The notes beneath the pieces were generated by a model, which saw only the letters and a list, made by a program, of their open reading frames with translations, had not been told where the DNA came from and did not search any database. DNA of 64,000 bases from Clavulina sp. PMI_390 (Eukaryota > Basidiomycota > Agaricomycetes > Cantharellales > Hydnaceae), in assembly GCA_015039315.1 (NCBI GenBank), contig WIDE01000017.1:28181-92180 (forward strand), in the 5' to 3' direction. Positions 24,164-36,300 of this stretch are shown one piece after another; position 1 is the first letter of the stretch, and every line of letters begins with the position of its first letter. Made by a program: the position numbers and the translations under genes.

Positions 24164-24877
24164 TTACAGACGGCGACCACGGCGACCACCCTAAATATAT
24201 CAAGATCAGTAAGTATACGCACCATTCCTAACACAGGATAAGCCTCTATAAAAAGAGAGAAACTACGAACCTTCCTGCGAGTAGAGTCGGAGGGGATGGG
24301 GGTCACGTCCTCAATGCGACCAATGCGCATGCCAGCACGGGCAAGAGCACGGAGAGCGCTCTGGGCACCAGGACCGGGGGTCTTGGTACCAGTACCGCCA
24401 GTAGCACGGAGCTTAATGTGGAGAGCGGTGATGCCGATCTCCTTGCAGCGGACAGCAACATCCTGAGCAGCCAACATGGCAGCGTAGGGTGAGGACTCGT
24501 CACGATCGGCCTTGACCTTCATACCACCTGATTCGGACATGTCAAGTGAGATTCGGATCGAATGGTAAAGCGAGTTGGTGAGTAATAGGTACTCACCAGT
24601 AACACGGACGATGGTTTCTTTGCCCGAAAGATCGGTGACATGGACGAAGGTATCGTTGAACGAGGCGAAGATATGGGCAACACCGAAAACGAGCTCGCCC
24701 TCAGCAACCTGAGGACCGAGCGAGACGGTGGCGGTTTCCTTTACAACCTTTTTGGGAGGCTATAACCAGGAAGCAGATCGTGCAATCGTCAGCAAACGAG
24801 AATTGGGATACGAATTCACTGAAGAGAGCAATCTGGGCGAGGTCCCCTGCATCCTAAATCGAGTTTCCACTGACCAT
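24164..24877 (-). CDS. RPS14: 40S ribosomal protein uS11 (S14)
   Basis: Component of the small-subunit platform. Exons: 24877-24875 (the ATG alone), 24759-24597, 24527-24271 and 24190-24164, 450 nt in all, 149 residues. Diagnostic segments are [79 protein letters not shown] and the basic tail GGRRGRRL. The start codon sits on its own exon, directly against a GTCAGT donor, as seen in many fungal ribosomal protein genes; further 5' untranslated exons are possible upstream. The usual Arg of ATGGTRTK is Gly here. Confidence 0.95.
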
Positions 24878-25478
24878 ATTGTGCTAAATGATCAACGACG
24901 AAAGTGTCGAAGTTTTGGGATGATGGGTGTGACTTGGCCGCGTGACTTACAGTTCGACAGCGCTTAGGTCACGCAACCCGATTACGTAAGACTCGATGAG
25001 AGCCGACTCAGCTCCGAACTGACAACTACCATCACCCCTCCATTATGTCCTAAGCCTTGCACACAATGTTAAGAAATTAGTAAAACGATAATCTCACTTT
25101 CTCAGTATCTGAACACCTCTTTGTTGCGAGCGACTACAACATTTCAAATGTATTCCGACTCAATGGGTTGATGAACTTTGGCGAGAGCAAATTCAGTGAG
25201 AGCAGCACCTTGAACAGGACACGCGCATACCGAACCGAACCGAACGATCACCCACTCTGAGATTAGAGCACCGACGCCGTAAGTGCCTCAAGTAATTTTA
25301 GCTCTATCATACGCAAGCCTCATAGCCCTCGCTTGTACTCGCCACCTCGCCACACCTCGGGCTCGAAATACTGGACGAACTCCAGGCACTCCAACACCCG
25401 GTTGAAATCCTCTCCGTCTCCCTCCGAGTCGATAGCTGATCAGCGCTGTTTCTTTGAGCTTAATTGTCTCCCTGCTCG
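24878..25478. other. promoter region between uS11 and DUF gene A
   Basis: 600 bases upstream of both divergent genes. GTAAGT-like donor near 24948 on the minus strand may belong to a 5' untranslated exon of the uS11 gene. No coding sequence recognised. Confidence 0.4.
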
Positions 25479-26469
25479 ATGTATCCCAACCGACAGTACC
25501 AGCCTGTTCAGTTCCAGCAATACTCAAACTCGGCATTTTGGGGAACGTCGGTATCCGCTCCATATTCTTGCTAGTCGAGCGCCTCTTTCTGAATCAATAT
25601 CCATCGATATATTCAATACCGACCATCATTCCTTTTGGACATCACCCAGATTGCTCGATGCCCAATGGATGCCATCAGAACTCCTATGCCGCATCTCCGA
25701 TGCTCTATTTTTCTATATAGACGCCAATGCGCAATCATCCTATCCAAACACTGGCTATATTGAGCCCGACAAGTATATGTGGTTCTCAACATTCATGGAT
25801 CCTGGTCAGCAAGACAAGGAAGCGGTCCGTGCTTACTTATTCAGCTTCCTGACGACAAGACTAACCTTGCGCGCTCCTTGATTCCCATACCACAATAGAG
25901 CGATTTTATTGTGAAGACAGCCATGTTCAGCTTATACGATTCTGGACATATCCCATACACTATTGTGACTGTAAGATGATGCCGCACTCAACACTTCATG
26001 AATAAAACCTGAGGATCGCTTCTGAACTATAGACAATGAATGGAGAGCAGCTTCCTATTCTTGACAGGAGAGCTTTTCTCCATTCACTAGTATCCACAGG
26101 CAAGGTCGAACCCCCTAAATTCGTCCAGGTAATCCCCTTCGCCCTCTCGCCCTCCAGACCACGATATCAACGCTAACGTTACCTCGTTCTCCCAAGATGT
26201 TGAACAAGGCTATCACAACCTTTAACCTCGTTGATCCTGGAACACGACAGCCTTTTGCCCCCTACGTCCCAATTCCCCTCAATGCTGTCCCCCAACAACC
26301 GGACTGGGCATCCTGGCAGGCCTCTGAGCAATGGAAGGCTCAACTTATCACCCGGTACACTGGTTTCCGGCAGCAACAGCTTCAGAAGAGGGCGCAGCGA
26401 AACCAGATGATCGGCGGTGCTGTGAAGTTGGCAGGGAGTGCATTAGGAAACTTTGTAGGAACGCATTAA
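25479..26469 (+). CDS. unnamed fungal family protein A (paralogue of 29422 gene)
   Basis: Five exons (25479-25546, 25650-25824, 25899-25970, 26033-26128, 26197-26469) sum to 684 nt, 227 residues. The exon pattern is identical to the gene at 29422-30505: exons 2, 3 and 4 have the same lengths (175, 72, 96 nt). A short Tyr/Gln/Pro-rich N-terminus ends in FWG, then come QWMPSELLCRISDALFFY, TGYIEPDKYMWFS, IPYTIVT and LPILDRRAFLHSLV. The C-terminal part has ITTFNLVDP and a basic stretch QKRAQRNQMIGGAVKLAG. The opening FWG-x-L-x-D...-P pattern resembles the DUF7514-type domain of fungal proteins, but I cannot confirm that. No signal peptide, no catalytic motif seen. Function unknown; intact and probably expressed given conserved splicing. 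Confidence 0.75.
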
Positions 26470-27202
26470 TGAACCACCGCAGAGGGACCCACCGTGGGGG
26501 GTTATATCTGCTTTAATTGGAGTCAGTATCTCTTTATGTTTTGTTTCTGTTTTTGGGCGTCTTTCTGTTTCGGACACTTGGGAAAGATTCCCAGTTTCCA
26601 ATAGGTGCGCGCACGCACGATAGTAATATTACATTTCTGTCCTTGGGTCATCATCGCCGCCTGAGCTTCATTGTCCATGTATACCCTTAATTAGCGCACA
26701 TTCCACACGACTTCTGCAATAGACAGACACAACAATATTCATATTGCTCGGCGCCTTCTCTAGGAAGGGAAATCACTACGAACGAGCAACAGACAATCAA
26801 GAGACAGGGGAAAAGGTTCGCACACAAAAGGAAATATTGCCGAATTTACCTCTTCCAGTTCAAAACTGGGATTGGAGAAGGTTAAGAACAAAATTCAGCA
26901 ATGTAACTTTCAGGGTGGTATCAACAGATGGGATAAAAATCTGAAGAGAGGGTAGCATAGACTCCGCCGAAGCGTGACAGGTTTTTATGGGTTAGTGAAT
27001 TTTGTGAAAAGCGCGCATTCAGCAAGAAACAGAAATGGAAAATGGTAGAAAGGGAAAAAAAATTATTCGAGAAAGGCTCCATGGGACAGGTCAATGTTCG
27101 GCGACCCCATTCTACCCGCCTTGCGTGATAACTGGAACATTCTCGCCATCAACGGGTGTTGAGGATAGTTCGCTCTTTGACTCCTCATAGCCCACTCCCC
27201 CC
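26470..27202. other. intergenic, AT-richer spacer
   Basis: 733 bases of 3' flank for DUF gene A and the convergent secreted-protein gene. Contains an A-rich stretch near 27050. No coding sequence recognised. Confidence 0.45.
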
Positions 27203-27726
27203 TCAGGCGCTAGCAGTAGTAGTGTGGTGGGAGAAGCTCGTAGGGAACGTAATGCTCGGGAGGCTGGTGGGGATGCTAAGGCTCGGGAGACTCAAGCTCT
27301 GGAGGCTCGAAGGGGGAGGAGGAGGCGAGGAGGTGGGGAGGCTGAGACTGGGCAAGCTCGTGGGGAGACTGAGGCTTGGGATACTCAAACTATCAGCAGC
27401 CCTCTCCACAATGTCTGCAGCAGCGGTAGCACTCGTATGGGGAAGAGAGGTATGAATCGTGAGGCTCGTGGGCAAGCTGAGCGTAGGGGGAGTGAAGGTG
27501 AGACTAGGGAGACTCGTGGGTGGAGTGAAAGTGAGGCTCGGGAGACTGGTAGGGAATGTAAATGTCTCTGTAAAGTTGAGCGAAAAGGAATGCGACGATG
27601 CGGCCGGAGCCTATGTAAATTCGGAGTCAGTAGCTGAATCGGCGAGCGAGTTGGCATTCGACTTACGGGCAACGCAGCAGCGCTAGAGACAAAGGCTAGA
27701 ATAGCGGCAACAGCGGTGAGCTGCAT
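27203..27726 (-). CDS. small secreted Ser/Leu/Pro/Thr repeat protein
   Basis: Exon 1 (27726-27667) encodes exactly the signal peptide MQLTAVAAILAFVSSAAALP; a 56 nt intron (GTAAGT...CATAG) follows; exon 2 (27610-27203) encodes the mature part. Total 155 residues. The mature protein has imperfect repeats of the type PTSLPSL(S/T)(L/F), occurring at least eight times in two blocks around a non-repeat centre (TAAADIVERAADS). There are no cysteines, so it is not a hydrophobin, and no catalytic motif. Ser/Thr density suggests heavy O-mannosylation or a structural cell-wall/surface role; that is inference. A TATA-like GATAAATAG sits about 80 nt upstream. Because the exon boundary coincides with the predicted cleavage region, the gene model is credible despite low complexity. 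Confidence 0.7.
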
Positions 27727-29421
27727 TATTGAACCAGAGGTATTGACGTTAAGGTGCAACTTTGGGGTAGTGGCCTGGGGCACCCAAACGCTCCAGAGAG
27801 TGCTATTTATCCTCCACTTGGCGTAAAACTCGGAGCTAGAAGCTCCTTCAGGATGACTGAAGAGACCCTTCGCAACAGATACGTACTAATCAAAATCCTT
27901 CAGAGAACAGGCAGGTAACGAGGACCTTCGTTCTGGACTAAGTGCTCATGGAGAAATCATCAGACTCCACAAAAGTCTTCCTTCTGTCGATCACTACCGC
28001 AGGGTTGCGGCGCAGCACTATGTTGGTTAGAAGCTTGGCTAAGAGTGATGAGTTCCGAAGTTTATTCTGGGCCGGGTGTGCTGTCTCAGTGGGTCGCATA
28101 TCTCCAGCATTCATCTCCACACAAGACTTCCACCCAATCTCCAGGTGATTGCGACATGGATATGAGGCTTTGACGTGAATTTCAAATAACGACATCGTTC
28201 TTCGGTCGTGTACCGGCCAACCATCATGGACATGCGGGTAACGTCTTGGATTGGGGCCGCCGTGTACTGTCAACGAGGACTAGACTGTGATGGATTTCAC
28301 CCATCGGAAATTCAAAAACGCTTTCTCAGTGGAATATGTAGAAAACTACCAACCAGCTTCTAGAAGCGACCAGTTTATTGTCTTTTCAACAAGTTGATGG
28401 CGTGTTGACACCTCGTCATCCAGAATCATCATGAGGCAGAGAAGATGCATGGGTAACTCCTAAGCTTGGAAGTAAGCCACAGATGATTTTCGATCGGTGA
28501 ATCCATTTCCTCAGTTCTCAAAGAAAGATGTCGACGATATTATTGATGATCGAAGTTAAACCGCCTCCGAACACTGGAAAGCCCGCCAGGCTTCAACTTT
28601 CTCCGGCGGCACATTCTTGGGAGTCATAGTAAGCAGAGGAGCTCCGGAAACACGGTGGAAGATGAGAAGGAGGCGCTGGTATATCAAGATGCCCCAGAAC
28701 TTCGGGGTCCGCGACGGCCCGTGCGGCTCGACCATGGGGAGAGGAGGAGGGGCGGCTAGAGCCGCACTAATAGAGTAAAGGGAGTCTTGATGTGTTTGTC
28801 ACCTTAGGCTCTTCGATGCGATTTATGGTCAATATGGCCAAGTTCTGTGGTTATGTACAAAGGTGACAGTGGTAAATTTTGGTTAGACTTCAATTGACGC
28901 CGAGAAATCTCGGAGACATGATGTCGGCGCGCTTGGCGGATTGAAGCGGGCCGTAGTAAGAACTTCGCATGATGGGGTGGGGCGCGATAAGGACAGATGC
29001 ATTTGGGGGGTGTGGATCATGGATTGATACTTGTTTCTTCCTCTTTGTTTGGGACGACGACGGCCCGCCGGCTCAACCTCGTGCTTCACGGACTAAGAAT
29101 AGCCGAATCTCAGGTTCATTATGAAAACCGAACACGCAAAGGACATGGAACGTGTTTGCAAATACTATCGTAGCCTCTTCATCCTCAGTTAATTGTGGCA
29201 TTTGAGGCACCATTCCATGCTCAAGAGTCCGTGCAAGGCCTCCTCCACAAGAATGTCAGATAACGTCAATTCGTGATATTGCTGCCGCAACCGGGTCACT
29301 ATTCGGACCAAAACAGTTGGTAGTCTCCACACAGCTTTCTCTCTCCGCCAAGACCTCAAAGGTGATACCACTGCTGCAGCCCAAGCTAAGAGTCAACGCT
29401 CTGCGAAGAGTCTTGGACCAC
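27727..29421. other. long intergenic region without recognised gene
   Basis: 1.7 kb upstream of the divergent secreted-protein gene and DUF gene B. Open frames such as 28273-27938 (minus) and 29089-28883 (minus) lack homology I can recognise and have no supporting splice pattern. A non-coding RNA or a small orphan gene cannot be excluded. Confidence 0.4.
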
Positions 29422-30505
29422 ATGTCGTATCCTCAACAACCTGGTGGAGCACCTTACGGTGCCTATGGAGGATATCAGCCCACTCAATTCCAGCCAGCTA
29501 TGAATGCCGGGTTCTGGGGGGTGTGCGTGGCTTCCTTCTCTCTCTATCGACTCGAGGCCTCACTCACATCGATGCGTGCTCTCGTTTCTATACGATGAAC
29601 TGGCTATCTCAAATCCTTCAGACTCATTGACCAACAATGGATGCCTTCAGAGCTGTTTTCGCGCCTCGCCGACTCGATCTTCTTCTATCTAGACGCCAAT
29701 GCTCAGTGTGCCTATAATAATACAGGCTACATCGAGCCTGATAAGTACATGTGGTGGTCTACATACGTCCAAACCGTCCAGCAAGAGAAGGCAGTGGTGC
29801 GTGCCCACCCCTTTCTCACTCACACGATCATGATCAGGATCAGGATCTTTATCATACGTAGAGCGACTGGGTAGCACAGAATGCGATGGCTGGGCTGTAT
29901 GATGCAGGGAGTGTGCCGTACACGATCGTTACAGTAAGCTTCTTTCCGCCAGATATCATCGAGCAGTTTGTTCAACTCTCAAGCCCATTGGTGTTTAGGT
30001 TCCCAATGGAAAGCAGATGCCGATTCTGGATCGCCAAGGCTTCCTTCACAGCATGATCTCATCTGCGCGAGTAGACCCTCAAATATTCCTCCAGGTCCGT
30101 CATCAAGGGTACACTCGTCACCTTGCTCGTCGCTGACGACCGCCCTCATTCAACGCCACCACACTCACCACTGCCCATTCACTCGTTCGTCCGCCCGCCT
30201 TACGTTGGTCGTTACAGAAATTGAACAAATCCATCCCTACGTTCAACCTCATTGACCCACTCACGAACCAGCCTTTCCCCGGTTTCATCCCAGCCTCAGC
30301 CATCCCTCAAATGAAAGACTGGGCAGCCTCGAGTAGGTTCACCACGTGGCAGATGACTGTTGGATCGCAGTACCGCACCGCTGCGATGCAGAAGCAGTTG
30401 CAGTCAGCGCAGCGGAAGAGGATGATCGGCGGAGCCTTCCATATGCTCACTGGCGGCCTGTCGGGTGGGTTCGGCGGTGGAGGGTCCACCGGGTTCGGAT
30501 TCTGA
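29422..30505 (+). CDS. unnamed fungal family protein B (paralogue of 25479 gene)
   Basis: Five exons (29422-29522, 29622-29796, 29862-29933, 29999-30094, 30218-30505), 732 nt, 243 residues. The internal exon lengths equal those of gene A. The N-terminus is a Tyr/Gly/Gln/Pro-rich tail (MSYPQQPGGAPYGAYGGYQP) ending FWG, then VLIDQQWMPSELFSRLADS, TGYIEPDKYMWWSTY, GSVPYTIVT, MPILDRQGFLHSMI, IPTFNLIDP and a basic segment SAQRKRMIGGAF. The C-terminus is a glycine-rich tail (GGFGGGGSTGFGF) that gene A lacks. Splicing exon 1 at GTGCGTGG gives FWGVLIDQQW, matching FWGTLLDAQW of A. Prion-like low-complexity ends around a folded core suggest protein or RNA assembly, but no function is known. Confidence 0.75.
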
Positions 30506-30897
30506 TTTTCATCCACACCTGATGACAAGCACAGCAAGATGGTATTCCTAGGTTCCTCTCGGTTTGTCTGCCTCATTTTCCTCTTGGTTCACCAATGTAT
30601 CAGTATCCGTTTATTTTGAGAACCTCTAGTAGATTATGAGTCAGCATTCTATTTTTGTACCGTACTCTATGAATCGTGAATCGTCTACATGTCTGGTTTG
30701 GCAGCTAAGGCCGCAAATCAGAGTCGTGTCTCGTCTTGGGGGTATCTGGTAGGAGCGTCAATGAAATCCAAGAAAAAAAATCCAAAAAGCAACAAAGTCA
30801 TATGTCTACATCGTATCTGCACCCACTGGTTCCGCGTTCATTTTATGCAAAGAGAAGAGAACAAAAAAAAAAAACATCTCTAGAACTATTCTATGAT
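30506..30897. other. convergent intergenic region
   Basis: 392 bases between the stops of DUF gene B and the glycerophosphodiesterase gene, with A-runs near 30774 and 30866 likely to be in 3' untranslated sequence. Nothing else seen. Confidence 0.5.
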
Positions 30898-32669
30898 TCA
30901 TAGGTTTTTCAGGTATGATGTTGAGTCTACCTGAACGTGCTCCTTCAAGCACTCAAAGACGCGCTTTTTAGGGTACGTCCTTCCCACAAGGAGGTCTGCT
31001 TCGTACTTGGCCCATCGGCGAACATCGCGAGGTTCTAAACAATTGATAAAACATTACGCGAAATCCAGTCAGCACATGGTTGGAGACATAAAACGATAGG
31101 GGGAATGGATCTACCGTCACTGATAATCCCATCAACCTTGTAGTCGAGCACAAGACGCTTAAGAAGTTCGAGATCATCAACTGTCCAGGGTTTGACGGCC
31201 ATCCCCAGCTTATGAGCCTCATTGACCATCGCTTCCGTGGTGAACTCAACAAAGCCTTCAGCGTTAGGGTTTGTCGTTGTTGACGTTTGCGCGATGCAAT
31301 CAGGAGAGAGGATGTGTGCGCCAATGGAGTATGCCGCTTGTGCAATCTGTTCACCGAGCGTAGGGCCAGGAAAGGAGGAGAGCTCTGCATCAGCAAGCCA
31401 CGACGAATTGGTAACCGCAGTCACCCTATGATTATCACAACAGAAACGTTGATAAGCAGTTTCATAGCCTCCATCCAAGTGTGAACTCACCCGTCGACCA
31501 ACGCGCTGAGCAGGATATTCCCATGGCCATCTGTTTGATCCTTCTTCTTCATTCCAACCAGTGTCCTCCAATCAAAGCTCTGGAGCGTGATAGCCCCGTA
31601 CTTGTTATACCATGGCGCTCCTGCCGTTCTGAACACCTCATGCTGTCGTTCGACAAATTCAGAAACACCAACGGTGGAGTTTGTAGATACGGGATCAATC
31701 TTGGACTCGATGTTGAGTTTGATTTGCGCTTTGGGGTCCGCGCAGTTGAGGAAGGAGAAAAACTCGGGGAGTGTGGCGACGCGCGTGCTGGGGTAGAGGA
31801 TTTGGCGGGCTGTACAAGTGTAGGACATGTGGGTGAGAGGACAGACGGAAGGGAGTAGATATTTCAATGAGCAGGGGTGTAACTCACGATAGTCAGGTTG
31901 TCTTAGCGAGCCACAATCAAGGGTCTTCACTTGAGCAAGGGTAAGATTGGCCACGAATTTCCCAACATAGCTGGGGAATTCAAATGAAAAGCATGCGCAT
32001 GTGAACACGGTCGTCGGAGAATGAGATGAAAAATCCCACAGAGGTACCAAAAAGGAAGAAGGGTTCAATCAACGAAGACGAGGAAACTCTCACTTACGGG
32101 TACAACGGATCCTCTGGGGTGACAGGGCCAGTGTCCTTACATTTCGTGGGTACGAATTCCTCGTCGTGCCAAACGATCACATGGCCGTCCCTGACAATTG
32201 GTCATGGGGTGGTTGATGAGTGGGATCCGGAAAACGAATGAACTTTCAGTTAGGCACGGTCGAGTTGCAGGGTCGTCTGACTAGGAAAGCAACGTACTTG
32301 GTGATGCCGTTGTCGAGCTCGAGGGTGGTGACTCCGTTGATGAGACCCCTTCAATTGGTCAACAAAAATAGAGATAGTCAGGGCGGATGACGAAGGCGCA
32401 AATAACGCCGAGCGAGGCGCACCACGCAAAGCTTGGGAGCGTGTTTTCTACGGTGTGCCCGCGACCGCCGCGATGGCCTTGGATATCGTACTGACAAAAA
32501 ATATTTGAGCTCAATGCGGAGCTTTCGGCGAAAACTAAAAAAAATATGCGCATACAGGTAGCGGCCTAGAGGACAACCCAGCGAGGTGATTATGTTGGAG
32601 GACGACGGGAAGGGGCTCGGCGTTGACGAGGGCGGCCGCGAAGGAGATCAAGTGAGCAGCGGGTTTCAT
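30898..32669 (-). CDS. secreted glycerophosphodiester phosphodiesterase
   Basis: Hydrolyses glycerophosphodiesters to glycerol-3-phosphate and an alcohol. The start MKPAAHLISFAAALVNAEPL is a signal peptide, so the enzyme is secreted or wall-bound. Many exons; splicing restores GDPD-family blocks in order: DIQGHRGGRGHTVENTLPSF (catalytic His-Arg), GLINGVTTLELDNGITKDGH with the metal-binding Glu-x-Asp and the second His, VIVWHDEEF, then KIDPVST and LQSFDWRTL. The end is MAVKPWTVDD and DYKVDGIISDEPRD. A donor GTGCGC near 32431 joined to the acceptor near 32350 gives FAWGLINGV as expected. The stop is at 30898. The family scavenges phosphate and choline/glycerol from phospholipid breakdown. An in-frame ATG farther upstream would bury the signal peptide and is less likely. 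Confidence 0.88.
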
Positions 32670-33341
32670 AATGGCGGTGAGGACGAGGCCGGGATGGGTT
32701 GAAAGTGCGGTTGGGGAGGGTTGGGGCCTGTCAACTGCAACAAAGCAGAAGTGGTGGGGGGACAACCCGACTGGTGGTGGTCAAGTCCAGGGGGGTTCAG
32801 AGGTAGTATAGCTTGATTTGTGATATGTCAGAATAACAGTCTCCAGACTTCACGTTCGTAACGCGGGGTGAACATCCATGCACGTTCGTCCACTCATACG
32901 GCAATCAATGGCGCCTGCGAAGCCCCGTTTCAGCATTGGTGTCGGCGCTCCAGCCGTGGAGAGGCCAGCGCTTGCTACATCAGGTACAGTTGTGTACAAA
33001 TTTGGCCAAATCCAGGGTCGACGGCGCGGGAAACGCGCAAACTCGCCATGCACAACAACCCGACGTAAGCACTGTGACATGCGGAGTATGTAAATTGCAA
33101 AGGACTGTAGAATAACAGAGAGTGTGCAACCACAGACACAAGGGACACAAGCACAAAAAATGGAGGGAGGGTCCGAAACTGATGTAGGTGGAGAATCACC
33201 CAGCGAAAAAAGAAGAAAGACGAAGGAGGTAACAGGTGTATACAACAACAAACAAGCCTACATCCACTTCGTTGCCAGCCAGCGTAAACACACGACCCAT
33301 TTCAGGAGTTCGAGACCAGTCGTTGAGGGTGTGGGTCCAAG
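32670..33341. other. divergent promoter region
   Basis: 672 bases between the divergent glycerophosphodiesterase and USO1 genes. No coding sequence recognised on either strand. Confidence 0.5.
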
Positions 33342-36300
33342 ATGGATTTCCTAAATCGGATGAATAATGTCCTGCTCGGACCAGCGGGAAAACCCGTTCC
33401 CCCCGCTGTCGAGACCATTCAGAAAATCACAGACCGCCTTACGCAGTCCAACCTGCTATCTGACCGTCGTGCCGCAGTATTATCACTCAAGAGTCTTACA
33501 AGGGACTGGAAGGGGGCTGTCGGCGAACATTCGCTTCCAGCTCTTATTGCCGCCCTCCACACTGACGCGAAGGAGGACGCGGAGATCGGTAAAGCGATCC
33601 TCGAGACATTGGTCGCGTTGTGTGAGGTGGAAGAGCCAGAGGAAGGGGCCAAGCCCCCTCCGAGGAAATCTCGTCAAAAGGAAGAACTTGGCGTAAAGCA
33701 TAGCGATATCGTCCTCCAGGTGAGTCGACACTCTCGGAGCGGCAACCAACTTGACCGATTGACTATTCGGATTCTCATATTTGGTTCCAAACTAGGACCC
33801 TACCACTGTCCATATAATCCTATATCTCTTCACCCAAACGCATTTCTATATTCGCTTCACCTCCGTTCAACTCCTAACTATTCTCATCGGAAACCGCCCA
33901 GCCCTTGTGCAACAGCACTTTCTCACTGATCCTGATGGACCTTCCTCCATTGTGGCCATCCTATCTGAGAAGCGTGAAATCATCAGGAACGAAGCTCTCA
34001 TTCTCACCCAATCCCTCATCCGTTCCTCTGTGGACATTCAAAAGTCGCTTGCTTTTGGCGGCATATTCGAGTTGCTCATTCAGACCATCTCTAACGAGGG
34101 CGGTGTAGAGGGTGGTATAACCGCCCAGGACTCTTTGCTCATCCTCGACGGACTCCTCCAGGGTAATCCAAGCAATCAAACATACTTCCGAGAGCTAGGG
34201 CTCCCTAGTGCACTCCCCCAGCTCTTATTGTACCCCACCCCACCCCCTGCGCCCGATGAACCCTCCCCTCAGGGCTTCAGCTTGCAGTTCTGGGATGCCC
34301 AGAAAACCACCAACGCTAACATAGTTGTTCGCATGATCTCCTCACTTTCCAAGGGCAAAGGTATCAGCCAGGTAACAACTCTTGCGATGATCATCCCTTC
34401 AACCTCGTGAAGCTAATAATGTCCCATGCGAACACTTCTCATAGAAATCGTTGGACCAACATGGGATTACTAGGTGCTTGATCGACCTCGCACTTTCTAG
34501 TAATGCTCCAACCTCCGTCAAGATCCACGCATTACAAGCACTCTCGCCACTCTCATCCTTGGCTTCTCAAACTGTTACCGTCTACCTCCCTGTTCCCGAA
34601 TCTAACGGCGAAGAGTGGGATCGCCTCGCTGAGGAGTCTGCACTGTCCGCTCTGGTTGGCGTTGCGCTTGAAGGCGAATTTGGGGGTGTGATGGGTCTGC
34701 CGGAAAAGGGGAGGAAGGAAGTGGATGCGATCCGACTGAGGACCGTGGCTGCTAGTCTCTTTGAAGTGAGCTTGTTTTCTCTTATTTCCTTATGGCCGTA
34801 AGTCAAAAAGAGTTATTGACAAAGGACGTTTAGAGCTATTTGTATGCGAATGGGCCGTTACGGGTACAGCTTCTGCAAGACCTTGTGAACAACCATGAGC
34901 AATCGACCCTAGGTGTGGCTAGTCTTGCTTCCTTATGATTGCTTGCTCTGACAAGATCCACTCTCCAGACGAATCTTCTGCTGTCGTGCGTATTGTACGT
35001 GCTTTCTCCGAACCCCCGAGCGCTCCCCTCTCCCCTATGGCAGCCCAACGACATCTCTTTGCGTGCATACTTCTCTCGTCCCTTGTCAGAGGTAATGACG
35101 AATGCAAGCAAGCAGCCCAAGCAATTGTACCTGCCAAACTATTCGGTGCTCTCCCCGAGGTGAGGATGACACCCAGCGCCTCGCCATCGCCCGTTCCACC
35201 TCCACCAGGGCCTCCGCCTCCCCCAGGCCCTCCCCCAGCAGGACTAGCAAAACTCAACCTCCCTCCACCCCACTCCGCCATGCCCTCTTCGTCAACAGGC
35301 GACGACGACGAAGACCCCCCACAATCACTTCTCGCTCATCTCGTTGGATCCGCGGCTTTGATGTTCCGTGCTCGTAATCTGGTGCGCGAACAGGCTCAGG
35401 CGGCTGCGGATGCCGCCTCGACGCCTTCCATACCTGCGCCACCACCGCCTCCTGCCGCCCCTACTCCGTCAGTCTCGGGTGCTGAAACCTCTTCGGTGGC
35501 GGCGGAGGAAACAGAGGAGCCAGAAGTCCCTCCTGTTGACGTTGCGGCGCTGATCCGAGAAGTCACGGACTGGGACCGTGTGCTTGTTGCGTACCTGAGC
35601 CTGGTGAGCGTTTGGTGCTGGGACAACGAGGCGGGCGTGAAAGAGATACTAGAGGAAGGTGGCGTGCTTGGACTGGTACGTCGTGCTTTTGCTACTTTGC
35701 ATTCGTACCGAGCAGATTAGGACCGAATTGTGATGCTCTTCCATTCTTCCTAACACCCTTAGATTGTGGATCCTGTAGCACAAGGTGGGCATGTTGATAT
35801 GCTCGTACAGGGCATCTCAGCGTTCCTATTGGGCGTGTGCTACGAGTTCAATCGCGAAACTGGCGAAGTGGGGAGGTACACTTTGTTTCGTTCTTGCTTT
35901 ATGGAGCTTATGACTGACTCACGTCATGCGACCGCTTTCACCCTTTGTTAGACCAACTCTTCACAATATCATCCATACGAAGATGGGCTTGGATGCATTC
36001 CTCGGAGCACTCGCTCGCGTGCGGTCTGATGTCAGATTCAAAGCCGTATCCGCCGAATCATCCATCTTATTCTTCGACTCGGATGGGTATGAGGTTCCTC
36101 CCACTGCACCTGATGCACGGCCTAGCATATGGCTTGATTGGGCGTTTGTGGAGTTCTGGAAAGCAAATGCTTGTGAGTCAAAGCATCTTTCTCCCTTTCA
36201 AATCAAGATGGCTGACGTGGCGTGGTGGTAGATTCAATACAGAAGGCAGTCGCTTCAGACCCCCAAGGAATGCCACTCGTTCGAGGTTTGTGAATTGCCA

